A DNA stretch of 64,000 nt from NCBI GenBank assembly GCA_019055375.1, contig JAHQIW010007183.1, positions 1-64,000 on the forward strand. Reading direction: 5' to 3'. Origin of the DNA: Parelaphostrongylus tenuis (Eukaryota; Nematoda; Chromadorea; Rhabditida; Metastrongylidae). The first letter of the stretch is position 1; each line of letters begins with the position of its first letter. The notes under the pieces were generated by a model, which had not been told where the DNA came from, searched no databases, and saw nothing but the letters and a program-made list of their open reading frames with translations. Positions 20,600-31,044 of the stretch are shown here, piece after piece. Both the position numbers and the translations under genes were made by a program.

Positions 20600-21752
20600 A
20601 ACACCGATCCCTCACCATAGATGACATGATATTCATGCAACTAACGACTATCCAATTGTGAAGACGAGATTTTGCTCAATGTTCTCATCATTTTCGCGAA
20701 ACATGATAAAATATCAACTTCGACGATGACATGTTTCTTTTTGTTCAAAGATTTTTGGATGGGAAATACAAGCTGATTATTATCAAAAAGACCAAGTGTA
20801 TCTATGATCAAAGGTCTCAAGAATAATTAGAGGGTGGAGATCACGCAGCCACTGAAATTACGGTAACCAGTAACTAAAGTTTCTATTCTTAGTAGTAGCA
20901 GACTCACTTGTATTTCGTTCTCAAGTGCATCTAAAAAACGAACAGTACTTTCGTCCGGCTCGAACACAAATTTTCGCTGAACTACACTTAATTCGTATAA
21001 CGGTGTCGACATAAATATTTCTGAACAACAATTCATGAAGCAGGTAATTTTCATTTTTACACGCTGAAGTCCAGGTGATCCGGTATGATATTGAAGTTTG
21101 AAAGAATTTTGAGATAGTTTTTTGTACCCAAAAGAGCTTCTCAGCATCAGAAAGAAATCAGCTAAACTGTTCTTCTCTATATAGAGCTTACACGGACTTG
21201 ATATCTTCTTCAAAACGGTAGACGGTCTCTCATTCTATTTAATCCTGAACACTTGGAACTCACTGAAAATTCTTCAGGGTTTTTCGCGTCGTTCACCATC
21301 ACTCTAGATTCTTATCAATACCTCAAAATCGTCCCTGCTATACCTTTCTGTACAAGGTGCTCTTAACGAAGTACTTATCCGACTTCACGACTTTTCACAT
21401 AAGTGTTTTTGAATGCGCACGCAAAGTCTACTTGTGTCGCTTATGTAATCATGACCATATCCTTACAAAAGATTAGGTATATTGTACATGAATCGTGAAT
21501 TCTCCGTTCCTACCGTTGAGATATATCACGCAAACCTCTGTTTCACATAGCCGCTCTTAGTGAAATTTTTATAAACCTTAAAGAGTTTCCCAGACCATTG
21601 CTTTCACAACAACTCTTAGCAATAACACTTGCTTTGTTCGTCTTGAAAAATAGTTTTAGTGGAATCTTACTCTTTGTGTTTGGTGTGCCACTGTTTTCGT
21701 TATCGGATCTATCACTCTTTGACGATGTCAGTGGTAGTACTATCGTAGCCAT
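20600..21752 (-). CDS. Tentative multi-exon gene of unknown function
   Basis: Minus strand. A possible first exon, 21752-21577, starts MATIVLPLTSSKSDRSDNEN and ends at a donor in phase 2. Candidate middle exons near 21.4-21.2 kb contain MVNDAKNPEEFS before GTGAGT, then NSLADFFLMLRSSFGYKKLS and KLQYHTGSPGLQ. Exon 21020-20908 encodes IFMSTPLYELSVVQRKFVFE and STVRFLDALENEIQ with good acceptor and donor; the join to the previous exon works with a GTGTAA donor. A further candidate near 20.74-20.62 kb reads NKKKHVIVEVDILSCF. The exon-like composition and splice sites are the only support. I recognise no family, and some links are guesses. Confidence 0.35.
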
Positions 21753-21759
21753 TTGAGTG

Positions 21760-23530
21760 GCTATTTATCGTGTCAAGTGTAGCGCGATTCCCGTCCCTCT
21801 TCTCCCATTAAATCACTTCTCGGTGTTCGGCAGATGTTGTATAAGTGATTCCTTGTGTGTAAAGGATGAGCAGAAAATTAGTGGACTAGTGTGCCTTTGT
21901 TACCTGGGCTTTGTTATCATTTCGTTATATAGCCATTTCCTGAGAGTTATACTTGAAGGTTCAAGAATAAAAGCGTGCTCTCTATAGTTTTTTCTCAGTG
22001 AATTTAGCACACTCTGACTGTCCATTCAACGGTTCAAAACGTTTATCTACTTCCTGAGGTGTAAGGCAGATAATAAAAAAAGAACAGAATCTATGCACCA
22101 ACGCTAGATTGATGAACAACTTTTGAGAATATAACTCATGATCAAAAACACTTTATGAATCAGAGTCGCGAGCTGACAAACTTCAAAACATTGGGTTATC
22201 AATTAGCGACAGAATGGGTGATTTTTCGTAATTTTTCGTCATTTAGACGTTGATACAACAAAGAAAACATTTTCAGGATAATTTTCTTTCTTGACCAATA
22301 CCGAAATTTCAAAGCATGACTTTACAGCTAAAACGACCAAAGGTAGCTGATTCATAACCTTCAGTTACCCGTCAACTTAGAACTAATCTAAATGTCAACT
22401 CCTATACACACGTACAAATTTTGCAACATTCAAAACATGCTGATCAGCAGCTGTGTGAGCGCGTCGACAAACACCATACCATGGCTTTTAAGTCTCATCT
22501 CAGCGCTGTTGTTGAAGTTCGACTGCCCCATTTTTCCAACAACCACAACAGCCACTAATATCAGCTCAGAAAGGAGAGATAGGTTTGAAAAACAGTGGAG
22601 TGGCAAATTGTAGGATTTGTAAATAATTCAACCTACACATTACGTCGCCAACCGGTTCGGAACCGCCTCTGTAAATGTCTATGTGAAATGGAGGATTGCT
22701 TGATACATCTCAACGGTAGGGACGGAGATCACGAGTTCAAGTACAATATACCAGATATGTGATTAGGAATACATGGGCGAAATAAGTAAACCACTTTGCG
22801 TGCGATAAGAGAGCACTTATTTGGGATGTCGAAAAGTCGGATAAATACTCCGCTAGGTGCACAAAGTGTAGAAAGGCACAACGGAGATGACTCTGATATA
22901 CTAGCATGAATTATAGTGATATCCAAAAACGATACGCGAAAAACTCGGAATGATTTTAAGTTAATCTCAAGAGTCTGAGATTGCATGGGAAGAAAGGTGC
23001 CTGAATATAACAAATAACATGCACATAGGTCAAATTTACTTCCTAGTTTTAGTGAGGTATATTATCTATACTGTGTGACAACACACTGGTAATCTCTTCC
23101 ACAGAAGTAGTTTAGAGATGGAATTACTCCATAATGTCAGGACATATGGGTTGACTGGACCTGATTCTAACTACTTATGCAGAATATTAGCAAGATAATC
23201 ACATACGATATGATATAGTAAGTCGAGATTCTGATGAGGGCGAGATAGCCAAAACGTTATTTATCATTCCTCAAAAAAAAATTCAACTCCGATCAAGCTT
23301 TATTTAGAAGGACAATTAGTTAGACGTTTTCATCGACCTTATTCTGAAGAAGGAATAAAAGAAGAAAACGTGGAAAAAATGGTTATCCTTGAAAAAATGC
23401 CAAATTGGAGAAAATGAATGAGATTATGCTTTTGCCATTCTAGTGAATTTTTTTTCAGAACAGATTGACAACTTGATAGTGCCTCCTTCAAAAGTCAGTC
23501 AAATTTTGCTTGTACATATTATTTTTCATT
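21760..23530. other. No gene recognised
   Basis: Several frames under 100 residues on both strands without motifs. No repeat relationship to other parts of the window was noticed. Confidence 0.3.
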
Positions 23531-23534
23531 TCGA

Positions 23535-23835
23535 GTGTTTTCTTAAGACCACAGCTCAAATTACAATATGCCTGATAATCATTATTTGAGCCACGCATGT
23601 CAGTGGTCTGTCAATGAGGGCTGACTTATAGAGCCCGATACACGTGTTTCGATCTTGCGATCTCGTCAGTCGGGCAGTTACGGGTAAAAGACGAGAACGG
23701 GTAACTGCCCGACTGACGAGATCGCAAGATCGAAACACGTGTATCGGGCTTTATAAGTCAGCCCTCATTGACAGACCACTGACATGCGTGGCTCAAATAA
23801 TGATTATCTGTACATATTATTGTAATTCACAAAGC
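23535..23835. repeat. Near-perfect palindrome, foldback family P
   Basis: Left arm from about 23560 (ATTATTTGAGCCACGCATGT, CAGTGGTCTGTCAATGAGGG, CGATACACGTGTTTCGATCT, GCGATCTCGTCAGTCGGGCA) is repeated in inverse to 23815 around a loop of about 17 bases near 23683-23700. Opposite-strand reading frames both begin MFRSCDLVSRAVT, a consequence of the symmetry, not evidence for a protein. The outer end has TTAAGACCACAGCTCAAATT. Confidence 0.8.
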
Positions 23836-25505
23836 CGACCATCTATTAATATCAGCACTGCCAATAAATCACAGTCTTTTCTGAAAAGTCAAAGTACGAT
23901 GCTGTGGCAATAAAAATCAGTTTAACAATCGGCATTTTAGCAATATCATCTTCTTAAAAGCTTCAAAATATAGTAATTGGCCTGAAATCTGCGTTACTTC
24001 AAAGAGAAAAAACCGTAAACCAAGATGAAAAGCTTTAAAAACAGAACAACTTTCATATCGCCGCCTTCTATCTTTCACTAAGCTGTCCTTGTGGATCAAC
24101 TGCTCAGAATTCATATGCGCTATTAGTGTATTTCTCTCATTAGAATAGAAATGTTATTTAGCATGGTATATTATATGCGATAACGTTGGACACCCCAGTG
24201 GAAGATTCGCAGAAAGCGGTGAGTGTGTGGAAAAAGTTGCTTTGTTCTCGGTGCAACTAGAATCTTGGTTTGATGTTCTTTCTGTTGAAGTGATGGAGGT
24301 GTTGCTGACTGGTTTAATCTTTTTTAGCTCACCAGATTCTGAAGAAGATGGATTTACTAAACTATGCCGATGTCAACAGTTGGTCCATCTTGGAAATTAG
24401 TGCAAGATAAACAGCTTGAGATCAAAAATCAATTGCCTAGTATTAGACTGTGTAGTTAATTATCAAAGAAAAGATGTTAAAAATTGAAATCAAGCTTCAT
24501 CTCGTTACACAGAAATAAGCAGAGTGGAGAAGTTGAGTATAACATTGGCGTGTATATCACTCTTTATAACCTATCAAAATGAATCATGACAAAGATAAAA
24601 AAACAGAATTCTTTCTTTGCGCTGACTGAATGAATCACTTTTTGCACATTTATGGTGAACTTCAAGGTAGTGCATATTATGAGAAGAAAGCGACATATGC
24701 TTCACAGTAATCCAACAAAAACTGAGATCATTGTTGGTACCAGTAAGAGCTCACTAATATTTTGATTTTGAGCATAATGGATAAGCAAACTTGTTTCTCA
24801 CCGATTAGTACTAACTGGCTTAATTGTTCGATTGAAACACTTCCCTTATATTCACATCGAGTAAGGAGCACAGAGAGTATGTAGCCAAAATAGACGAAAT
24901 ATCATCAGCAGTAAATCTGGTGGCTCCTCAATATTGATACTTGTACCTGATTTGAGGGGAAAAAGTATTCAGCAGCAACACTTAAAGAAAAAAAAGCATG
25001 AATAAAAATTATTCGAGCTGACCAGAAAAAGCTAGAACAGTTTGGACACTACTCAATTTTTATCACGAAAACAATTCCTCGACTGTTCGGCAACTACCTC
25101 TTTGGGTATCTTCTCAAAAGCACTAACTAATGAAAATGTCGATGTTAATTCAACGACAGATAAAAATTTTACATTTATTATGTTACAAAGAGCGCCAAAG
25201 TACGATCCTGTTCTTTCATCACCTCAAACTTCCGGTGCTTGTTAAGAAAAAAATCTCTAATTATCTTCTAATACTTGCTGTATCTAACCTGATACTTGAA
25301 TGGCTACCCTCACACAGCACGATTCCTATACCAATGGAATTTTTCCATTTGGCTAGCTTCGTCTTGTAAGCCCTGGTGGATAGTCCGTAGATCGTCACCA
25401 AAAGCGGCTACTGACCGTTGTAAATTGATGACGGAGAATCGTTTTCTGAACTATATTTCTTGACAAATGGCCGCGACTTCCATGTAAGCCGATGCTATTG
25501 AAGTT
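23836..25505. other. No gene recognised
   Basis: AT-rich sequence. Frames at 23917-24114 (minus) and 25042-25369 (plus) carry no motif I can place. Confidence 0.3.
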
Positions 25506-25510
25506 TATTC

Positions 25511-26510
25511 TTAGGTTGATGCAAAAGCAATGGCGGTTTCAGATTGTGAATCTCATGATAACAAGACTCAATAACGTCCTCATTAATCAAAACAGGAACA
25601 TAGCAATCCACATATTTTAGCCAATGAGAGAAAAGTTTGTTCATTCTTTAGCATAAAATTCATTGTTCCGGGATTTGGAGAACTCTTGGAACATTTTTCT
25701 ATATTATGCTGAGTATAGAGGCGTTTACTTTGAAAAAAGTTATCAAGATGATTGAAGAAGTGGATTGTAGGATTGGGTAAGACTTCGTAGCCTAATCAGT
25801 GAACTTCTGAAACGTTCGTACCGTGGTGTGGCCCGAGTGTTGTCGTGGAGAAAGATTGGAGGCTCTCTTTGACCAATGCCGGCGCAGGCGTAGCAGTTTT
25901 CGTTTCACCTTATCGAATTCCTGGACGTCCTTCTGAGATGTAATGGTTTTACTGGAATTCGAAAGTTGTAGTGGATCAGTCCGCAGCAGATATACACAGT
26001 GCCTGGTGCCCTTCTTTTTGGTGCATTTTTGGTCTTGCTTTAAAGCTTCTTTTCTGTTTAACCACTAAGCTGATCGTCGCAGGTTCCCATATACCAGGCT
26101 CTTTTTGTTATATGTCACAATCTGGGAAGATTCTTAGTTGTTGCGTAGAATAAAGGAAAGCTTAATTTGAAGACGACGATTCTTATTTACCCTCACTAAG
26201 CTCATGAGGCGCCCACTTATTGAGCTTTTCACCATTCCAATCTGCTCCACTTAGCGAACGACCGTAGAATGCTCGACGTTGAGTTGTTGTGCAACACCTC
26301 ATTAAATTTGAGAAAACAAGCTCTCATGATTTCTTTCAGTTGACCGTTGTCAGCTTTCCATGGTTGGCTACTACGTTCCTCATCTACAAAGCTCTCATAT
26401 CCTCTACAAAACTTCTTAAGCCACCGTAGTCTGTACGTTCGTTAGCCGCTCTTGGGCCAAATACGTTGCTGATGCTGCAAGATGTCTCTGCTGCTCCTCG
26501 ACCCATTTTG
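25511..26510 (-). pseudogene. Mariner transposable element, degenerate, minus strand
   Basis: The right (3') terminus lies at 25511 on the plus strand (TTAGGTTGATGCAAAAGCAA, then TGGCGGTTT), the Hsmar1/cecropia-type mariner end. Near 26.4-26.2 kb the minus strand has the transposase DNA-binding region: KFCRGYESFVDEERSSQPWK, DNGQLKEIM, then KLNKWAPHELSEG, which matches the mariner linker motif (usual K-x-D-K-W-V-P-H-E-L). The rest is full of stops. The N-terminal end is cut at about 26510, where a Penelope-like element starts. About 1.0 kb remains of a usual 1.3 kb. Confidence 0.75.
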
Positions 26511-27535
26511 AAGGACTAGCACCCAGCCTGGCCATCGCTTTCATGCCAAAAGTGGAAACTCCACTTCTCCATCGGCGTCCAATTCTATACTGTTGTTACA
26601 TAGACGATTGTTTTGGTTTCTGCTCTACACAAGAGGAGATGGATAAATGCTTCGAAATTCTGAACGGACAATCAGAGTTTATTAAGTTGACGCGAGAAGA
26701 ACAACATTCAGAAAGCTGGCTTCCCTTCTTGAACGTTCAAGTTCAACTCAATGAAGGTAGCAATACAAAATGGGATCGCAAGCCTAGTAGCAAATACATC
26801 TTGGTACATTACCTTTCTTCTCATCTCTCGCATACTAAGAAAGCACTTATCCGAAATATGTATTGAACAGCTGTAAGTGTTTGTACTGGAGACGATGAAA
26901 GAAGGGAATCACTAGACAGCGCGAACAATGGCCATTTCTAATGGGTACAAAGAAAGAACATCAACTAACGTTAGGCCCAAAAGAAGCGAAAAGCCTCGCA
27001 ATGGGAACGACAGGGCGCCACACCTAAACAATAAGGTCCTCTTATACTAACTTTCATAGCAGACGAAGTCAGTACCGCTATTAGAAAGTGTCTAAAAACA
27101 GTGGTTTAGAAGATTCTGTAGAAAATAAATTCCTCTCAAAACACTGCGTCGTCAATAAGTTTGCTATCGCTTGTATGACTGTCTATGTATTGCAAAGGAC
27201 TGCGCTATTTGTCCCAACGGTAAAACGGCGATTGCGTGAACGGAGACACAATATACCTTATCTCTTGTAAGACATGTGATGCCGAATACATCGGTAGAAT
27301 AGGCAGACCACTTCACATCCGCGTGAAAAAACAGTTAGACGGAAAAACAAATGAAGACACAACTAAACCTCTAGGTACACATAGGATACAAAGGCACAAC
27401 GATGAAGACTTTGAGGTAGTAGTGAAAATCCTAGGACACGAATCAAAAACATCGTCGCGAAAAACTCTTGAAGCTTTCTGGAAAAATTCCAGAAATCCTC
27501 AAATGAACAAGATGGAGAGTGTCTTAACATAACCA
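26508..27535 (+). pseudogene. Penelope-like retroelement relic (RT end and GIY-YIG endonuclease)
   Basis: The first part (26512-26866) has APSLAIAFM, then LYCCYIDDCF with the reverse-transcriptase Y-x-D-D box, CSTQEEMDKCFEILN, WLPFLNVQV and KPSSKYILVHYLSSH, a typical Penelope order. Middle sequence is frame-shifted (LTFIADEVSTAIRKCLK, CAICPNGK with paired cysteines). The last part (27236-27532) holds the GIY-YIG endonuclease: IYLISCKTCDAEYIG, GRPLHIRVKKQ, PLGTHRIQRHNDEDFEVV, KTLEAFWKN. The element is 5'-truncated at a mariner fragment and carries several shifts, so it is dead. The family assignment is firm because the RT-to-GIY-YIG order is unique to these elements. Confidence 0.85.
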
Positions 27536-27799
27536 ACCACATGACACCTTATCTCAGGTTGATTTTCTAGCCTGGGTCTCAGTTGACACCTATCGTTAAT
27601 TTGACATGGAGACATGGGGAGCGGGTTCATACGTCATCCTGCGCTAAGAACATAGGTAGTCCCTAGACTAGATTGCACGGTGAGTGCTTTTCCCTGAGTC
27701 AGTTGTCGCTTATCAATACCCTAGATTTTCAAATTATTGTTTTTTTTTCTTCTCACAGTATATAGTCATATAAATAAGTTACAACGAGTAATACGTTCA

Positions 27800-27835
27800 G
27801 GCTCTGAAGAAGGCGTATTTGCCGAAATGTCAGCC
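27800..27835 (+). ncRNA. Hammerhead ribozyme-like motif downstream of Penelope-like element
   Basis: Core elements in order: GGCT (27800-27803), CTGAAGA (27804-27810), a hairpin GGC-GTATTT-GCC, GAAA (27824-27827), TGTC (27828-27831), AGCC (27832-27835). GGCT and AGCC pair as stem I. CUGANGA and GAAA are the two hammerhead core boxes, and GUC is a permitted cleavage triplet. There is no stem III loop; the AUGU at the GAAA/GUC join can pair with itself only in a dimer, as described for minimal hammerheads of Penelope-like elements. One extra base sits between CUGAAGA and stem II, so activity is uncertain. Confidence 0.6.
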
Positions 27836-28344
27836 ACAAGCAACCGCGAAAACCCATCGGCCGGAAAGAAGAACATCGATTGCGGAAAAAGATACCAATC
27901 TCGTGAAGCTCCAAATAAGAATTAGTTTTCTAAGCTTTTCTTCCTATTCTCACAGCAGATTGTTTGTTACTACGTAGTAAGAGTTTGATTACAAGTGAAC
28001 ATTGTCGCTATGTAAAAATATATCATCATTGGATGGACCTATATAAACGTATTACTCGATAAAGATGTTCTAGTGAAAAAACGATCAGTCGTCCTAGAAA
28101 TTCTTATTTTTCAACGCGAGAGCTATATAGATGGAATAATAACGCATCAAGAACTTTTTCTCCATAATTTTCCGACGATTTGTGTATGTGTAATTCAAAA
28201 AGAATTTTCTCCAATAAACGACTTTCAGAAGAAACCTATCTAGAATTTGAGTAAGTGACCGAAGCAAGCCTCGATAGGCTTTTTATCTATTTGAGTACTT
28301 CTTTGGAGACAGTCAGCGACAAGGGTAATAATGTTCATAGCAGA

Positions 28345-28625
28345 GCATAAAAGGATATGCCAGACAATCTTCTTCGAGCCACGCATGTGGTCTGTAATAT
28401 AGGGGCTGACTTATCTGCTCGAGAAGACTGGCTAAAGGCGAAAGGGTACCGCCCCACTGGTAAAACTGTCAAGGTCGAAACATGTGTATCGAACTTTATA
28501 AGTCAGCCCTACATAACAGATCACATGCGTGGCTTGAAAATGATTATCTGGCATAATAAAATTTGAGCGTGGTCTTGAGAAAGCACTTGAAACGAAAGGC
28601 ATAGAAGGATAGTATGAAATCTACA
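28345..28625. repeat. Foldback element family P, degenerate palindrome
   Basis: Arms GAGCCACGCATGTGGTCTGT / AGATCACATGCGTGGCTTGA and GGGGCTGACTTAT / ATAAGTCAGCCCTAC flank a diverged centre. The outer end reads AATTTGAGCGTGGTCTTGAG. It resembles 23.5 kb more than 47 kb. The ORF crossing it is incidental. Confidence 0.65.
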
Positions 28626-28756
28626 TTTTTGCATGTTTCAAATATAACAAACTTTGATGGAGTCTCTTTTATAATATTCCCATTTCGTGACCATTAAACC
28701 CCTCTTAGTGGTGATAAAAATCAAATATAACTAGAAGCTACTACTTTGTCATTGTG

Positions 28757-28800
28757 ACGCGCATAGCTCACTGGAAGATCCCGCCGCCTTCCGCGTGACG
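28757..28800 (+). repeat. SINE family A head fragment
   Basis: GACGCGCATAGCTCACTGG then GATCCCGCC. This matches the head at 7391 with the middle missing. Confidence 0.4.
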
Positions 28801-28879
28801 AATCAACGTGGAAGTCAAGGGACTAAAAAGCAAAAGGAAGTTGGCAACATAATTCGTTCTATCATGCACTTAGCGCAAT

Positions 28880-29035
28880 GAGACCTACGGTAACAGTGCG
28901 ATAATTCAAGAATAAAACCGTATGTAAGTCAAGATATATTCATAGTGCTTCCACAAACGCATATCGCCTCTGTGACCTTTAGTGTCACTGCTGCTTCTAT
29001 GGATCATGATAAATTGCCACGATGGAAGTGCTCTG
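28880..29035. repeat. Dispersed repeat related to 12.44-12.72 kb
   Basis: See the partner copy: ATTCATAGTGCTTCCACAAA then CTCTGTGACCTTTAG, followed by a diverged GATGGAAGTGCT. Confidence 0.4.
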
Positions 29036-29039
29036 TTCA

Positions 29040-30350
29040 TGATTTATGCAGGAACTTCAGGCGACCGCATTTGATTGTGTAGTATGCGTCTCGTCCGTTC
29101 TGTGCACAAGGCACCAATACAATGGGCATTGAGAAAGGAAACAACCATTTCAAAATTAGTCGCTGATGGATTATGGATACTGTGTAAAATGTGTGGTCAT
29201 AATAACGCCGAATTTGTTGAAACACCAGCTGCACTACCATTTCAAGTGCTGATGGCCAATGTGATTTTATTTTGGAGCCTAGCATGACGTACTAAATAAC
29301 AGCATTACCCATCCATCATTCATACCCATGAAACGATAAAGCAGTTTCTTCCAAAATTTTCCTGCATTCATTTTACCTCAATCCTTTTGGTTATAGAAGA
29401 ATTCTTGCTTATTGCCAGAAAATTAGCAGGTTCCCGAGGATGAGAATATTGTTCGTATTCCATCGGACCAAATACACATAAAAAATAGAAGAAATAAAGA
29501 CGCGGCGCGGAATAAGTTCACAGAAATGAATGACATTTACTTGACATGTTTGCAAATGATAACATGTAGACCTTAGCACATATGATACAGAAACAACCAT
29601 GACTTCCTTCACTCACTGACAAATTCTGTATCATATTAAACGGAAAACAACCCAGTAAACAAGAACACAAAACTCTAGGACTTCTCTATAATACTCGGAA
29701 AATTAGCAATAGATACTAGAAGCACGAAGTGAGTACGACCGTAAATCTATGAAAAAGGAAAAGAACAATTTGCGATTGTTCGATACTACAGTCATAGTCG
29801 ATACTACTTCCAGATATGAATAGAATCGAACTATTCAAAGAAGTAAATACTCCCACAAACATCTAAAAAATCAAAACTAAATGCTGGATACAAACACAAA
29901 ATCTAATCATTGTAGTACAATTCTCTTCTAAGATTTCTATTCACACCAAATCTATCAGTTCGAAAATCTTAGCAATTGTCCTACAACACAGTACAGTTGA
30001 TGTTAATCAAATACACTTTGGATTATGGTATTTCAGAGTATATCGTCATCGACCGAAACACTGTATGCAGCATGGGCACATGTGTTTTCATATAGAGACC
30101 ACATATAAAAAGATAGATATTCAATAAGAGAACGTATGGGTTTATGCAAACCCTACCAGTCAGTTTCGTCGCCGACTTCGCTCACCCTGAATTCAGTAAT
30201 CAAAGTTTCAAGCTGTCAAAAGTTGAGGAAAGCATCAATCTGCTTCTTTAGCCACACATTCGACAATAAATATAAGTAACCTTTATAAGCAACTGAAAAG
30301 TTTTGAGAACGTGAAAACATTCCATATACTTTAGCATTTAATATGACCCG
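29040..30350. other. No gene recognised
   Basis: A pair of overlapping frames at 29037-29287 and AT-rich sequence beyond. No motif or supported splice structure was found. Confidence 0.3.
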
Positions 30351-30359
30351 TCTCAGTTT

Positions 30360-30545
30360 CCATTTTTCACTGCGCGGATCCCAGTACTTCTAACATTCAC
30401 TTCGTTCCTCTCTTCTTAATGAACGTCGTAATGATCCAGCACATCTCTTTGCAAGCTGACTGTCGGAGAGTGCTGGGAGTGGGGAACAGCCCTGTGCAGC
30501 GTCTCGACGAGCATCACAATCACTCGATCACTCCCCCCCCAAATC
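30360..30545. repeat. Dispersed repeat related to 58.26-58.49 kb
   Basis: Shared order: ACTTCTAACATTC, AGCA(C/T)ATCTC-TTGCAA, CTGACTG(T/C)CGGAGA, CGACGAGCATCA-AATCACTC. Ends in a short C-run. Family unknown. Confidence 0.5.
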
Positions 30546-30897
30546 CATTAACTACTCGGCAACCTTTTCGATTCCTAGCTTTGTTTTGCGCTACAACACT
30601 ATTCACTTTCAAATATATAACCCAAAAACGACAAAAAAACACTAATTGCCTTATTTTTTGCACAGAGTCTGTCGCTAATGAAAAACCATGAATATCTGAG
30701 CTGCCAGTGCAACAGTTAAAATGAGAAATACGCACGCGTAAAAGTGACTAATTAAACTGCTCAAGACGCCGCATCACCTACACTGTCACTACTCTAATTC
30801 ATAATCTTTTTACTGGAGTAATCATGTTCACCTCGAATAGTACAAGAACAGAAGTTGAAAATTAAATCTCTGCAGTGAATAAATGACAAGCGCATAC

Positions 30898-31039
30898 CTT
30901 CATGTCATTAACACAAGCCATACACACTCGCGGCCTATTCGAATGATCGAATGGACATGTGGATTTATTGCAGGTGACGTCATATCGACACTGTCCATGC
31001 GAGTAAATACACTTGGGACCAGGGCAATTCGGAAAGTTT
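30898..31039 (-). CDS. CCCH zinc-finger exon, ZC3H14/SUT-2 type
   Basis: Minus-strand exon with a TTAG acceptor and a GTATGC donor. It encodes NFPNCPGPKCIYSHGQCRYD followed by VTCNKSTCPFDHSNRPR, two tandem CCCH zinc fingers spaced as in the C-terminal poly(A)-RNA-binding array of ZC3H14 (human), Nab2 (yeast) and SUT-2 (worm): C-x4-C-x3-H, then C-x5-C-x4-C-x3-H. The first cysteine of the first finger must come from the preceding exon. Sequence at 31.48-31.64 kb (minus) has CLEGIDCSYA, which may be a degraded or misread neighbouring finger. Family members act in nuclear mRNA poly(A)-tail control. It may be the 3' part of the RS/C2H2 gene upstream; I could not prove the link. Confidence 0.6.
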
Positions 31040-31044
31040 CTAAG

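Noticed and set aside
23556..23913. Two open frames sharing the start MFRSCDLVSRAVT
   Set aside because: They are mirror readings of one palindrome, not two homologous genes.
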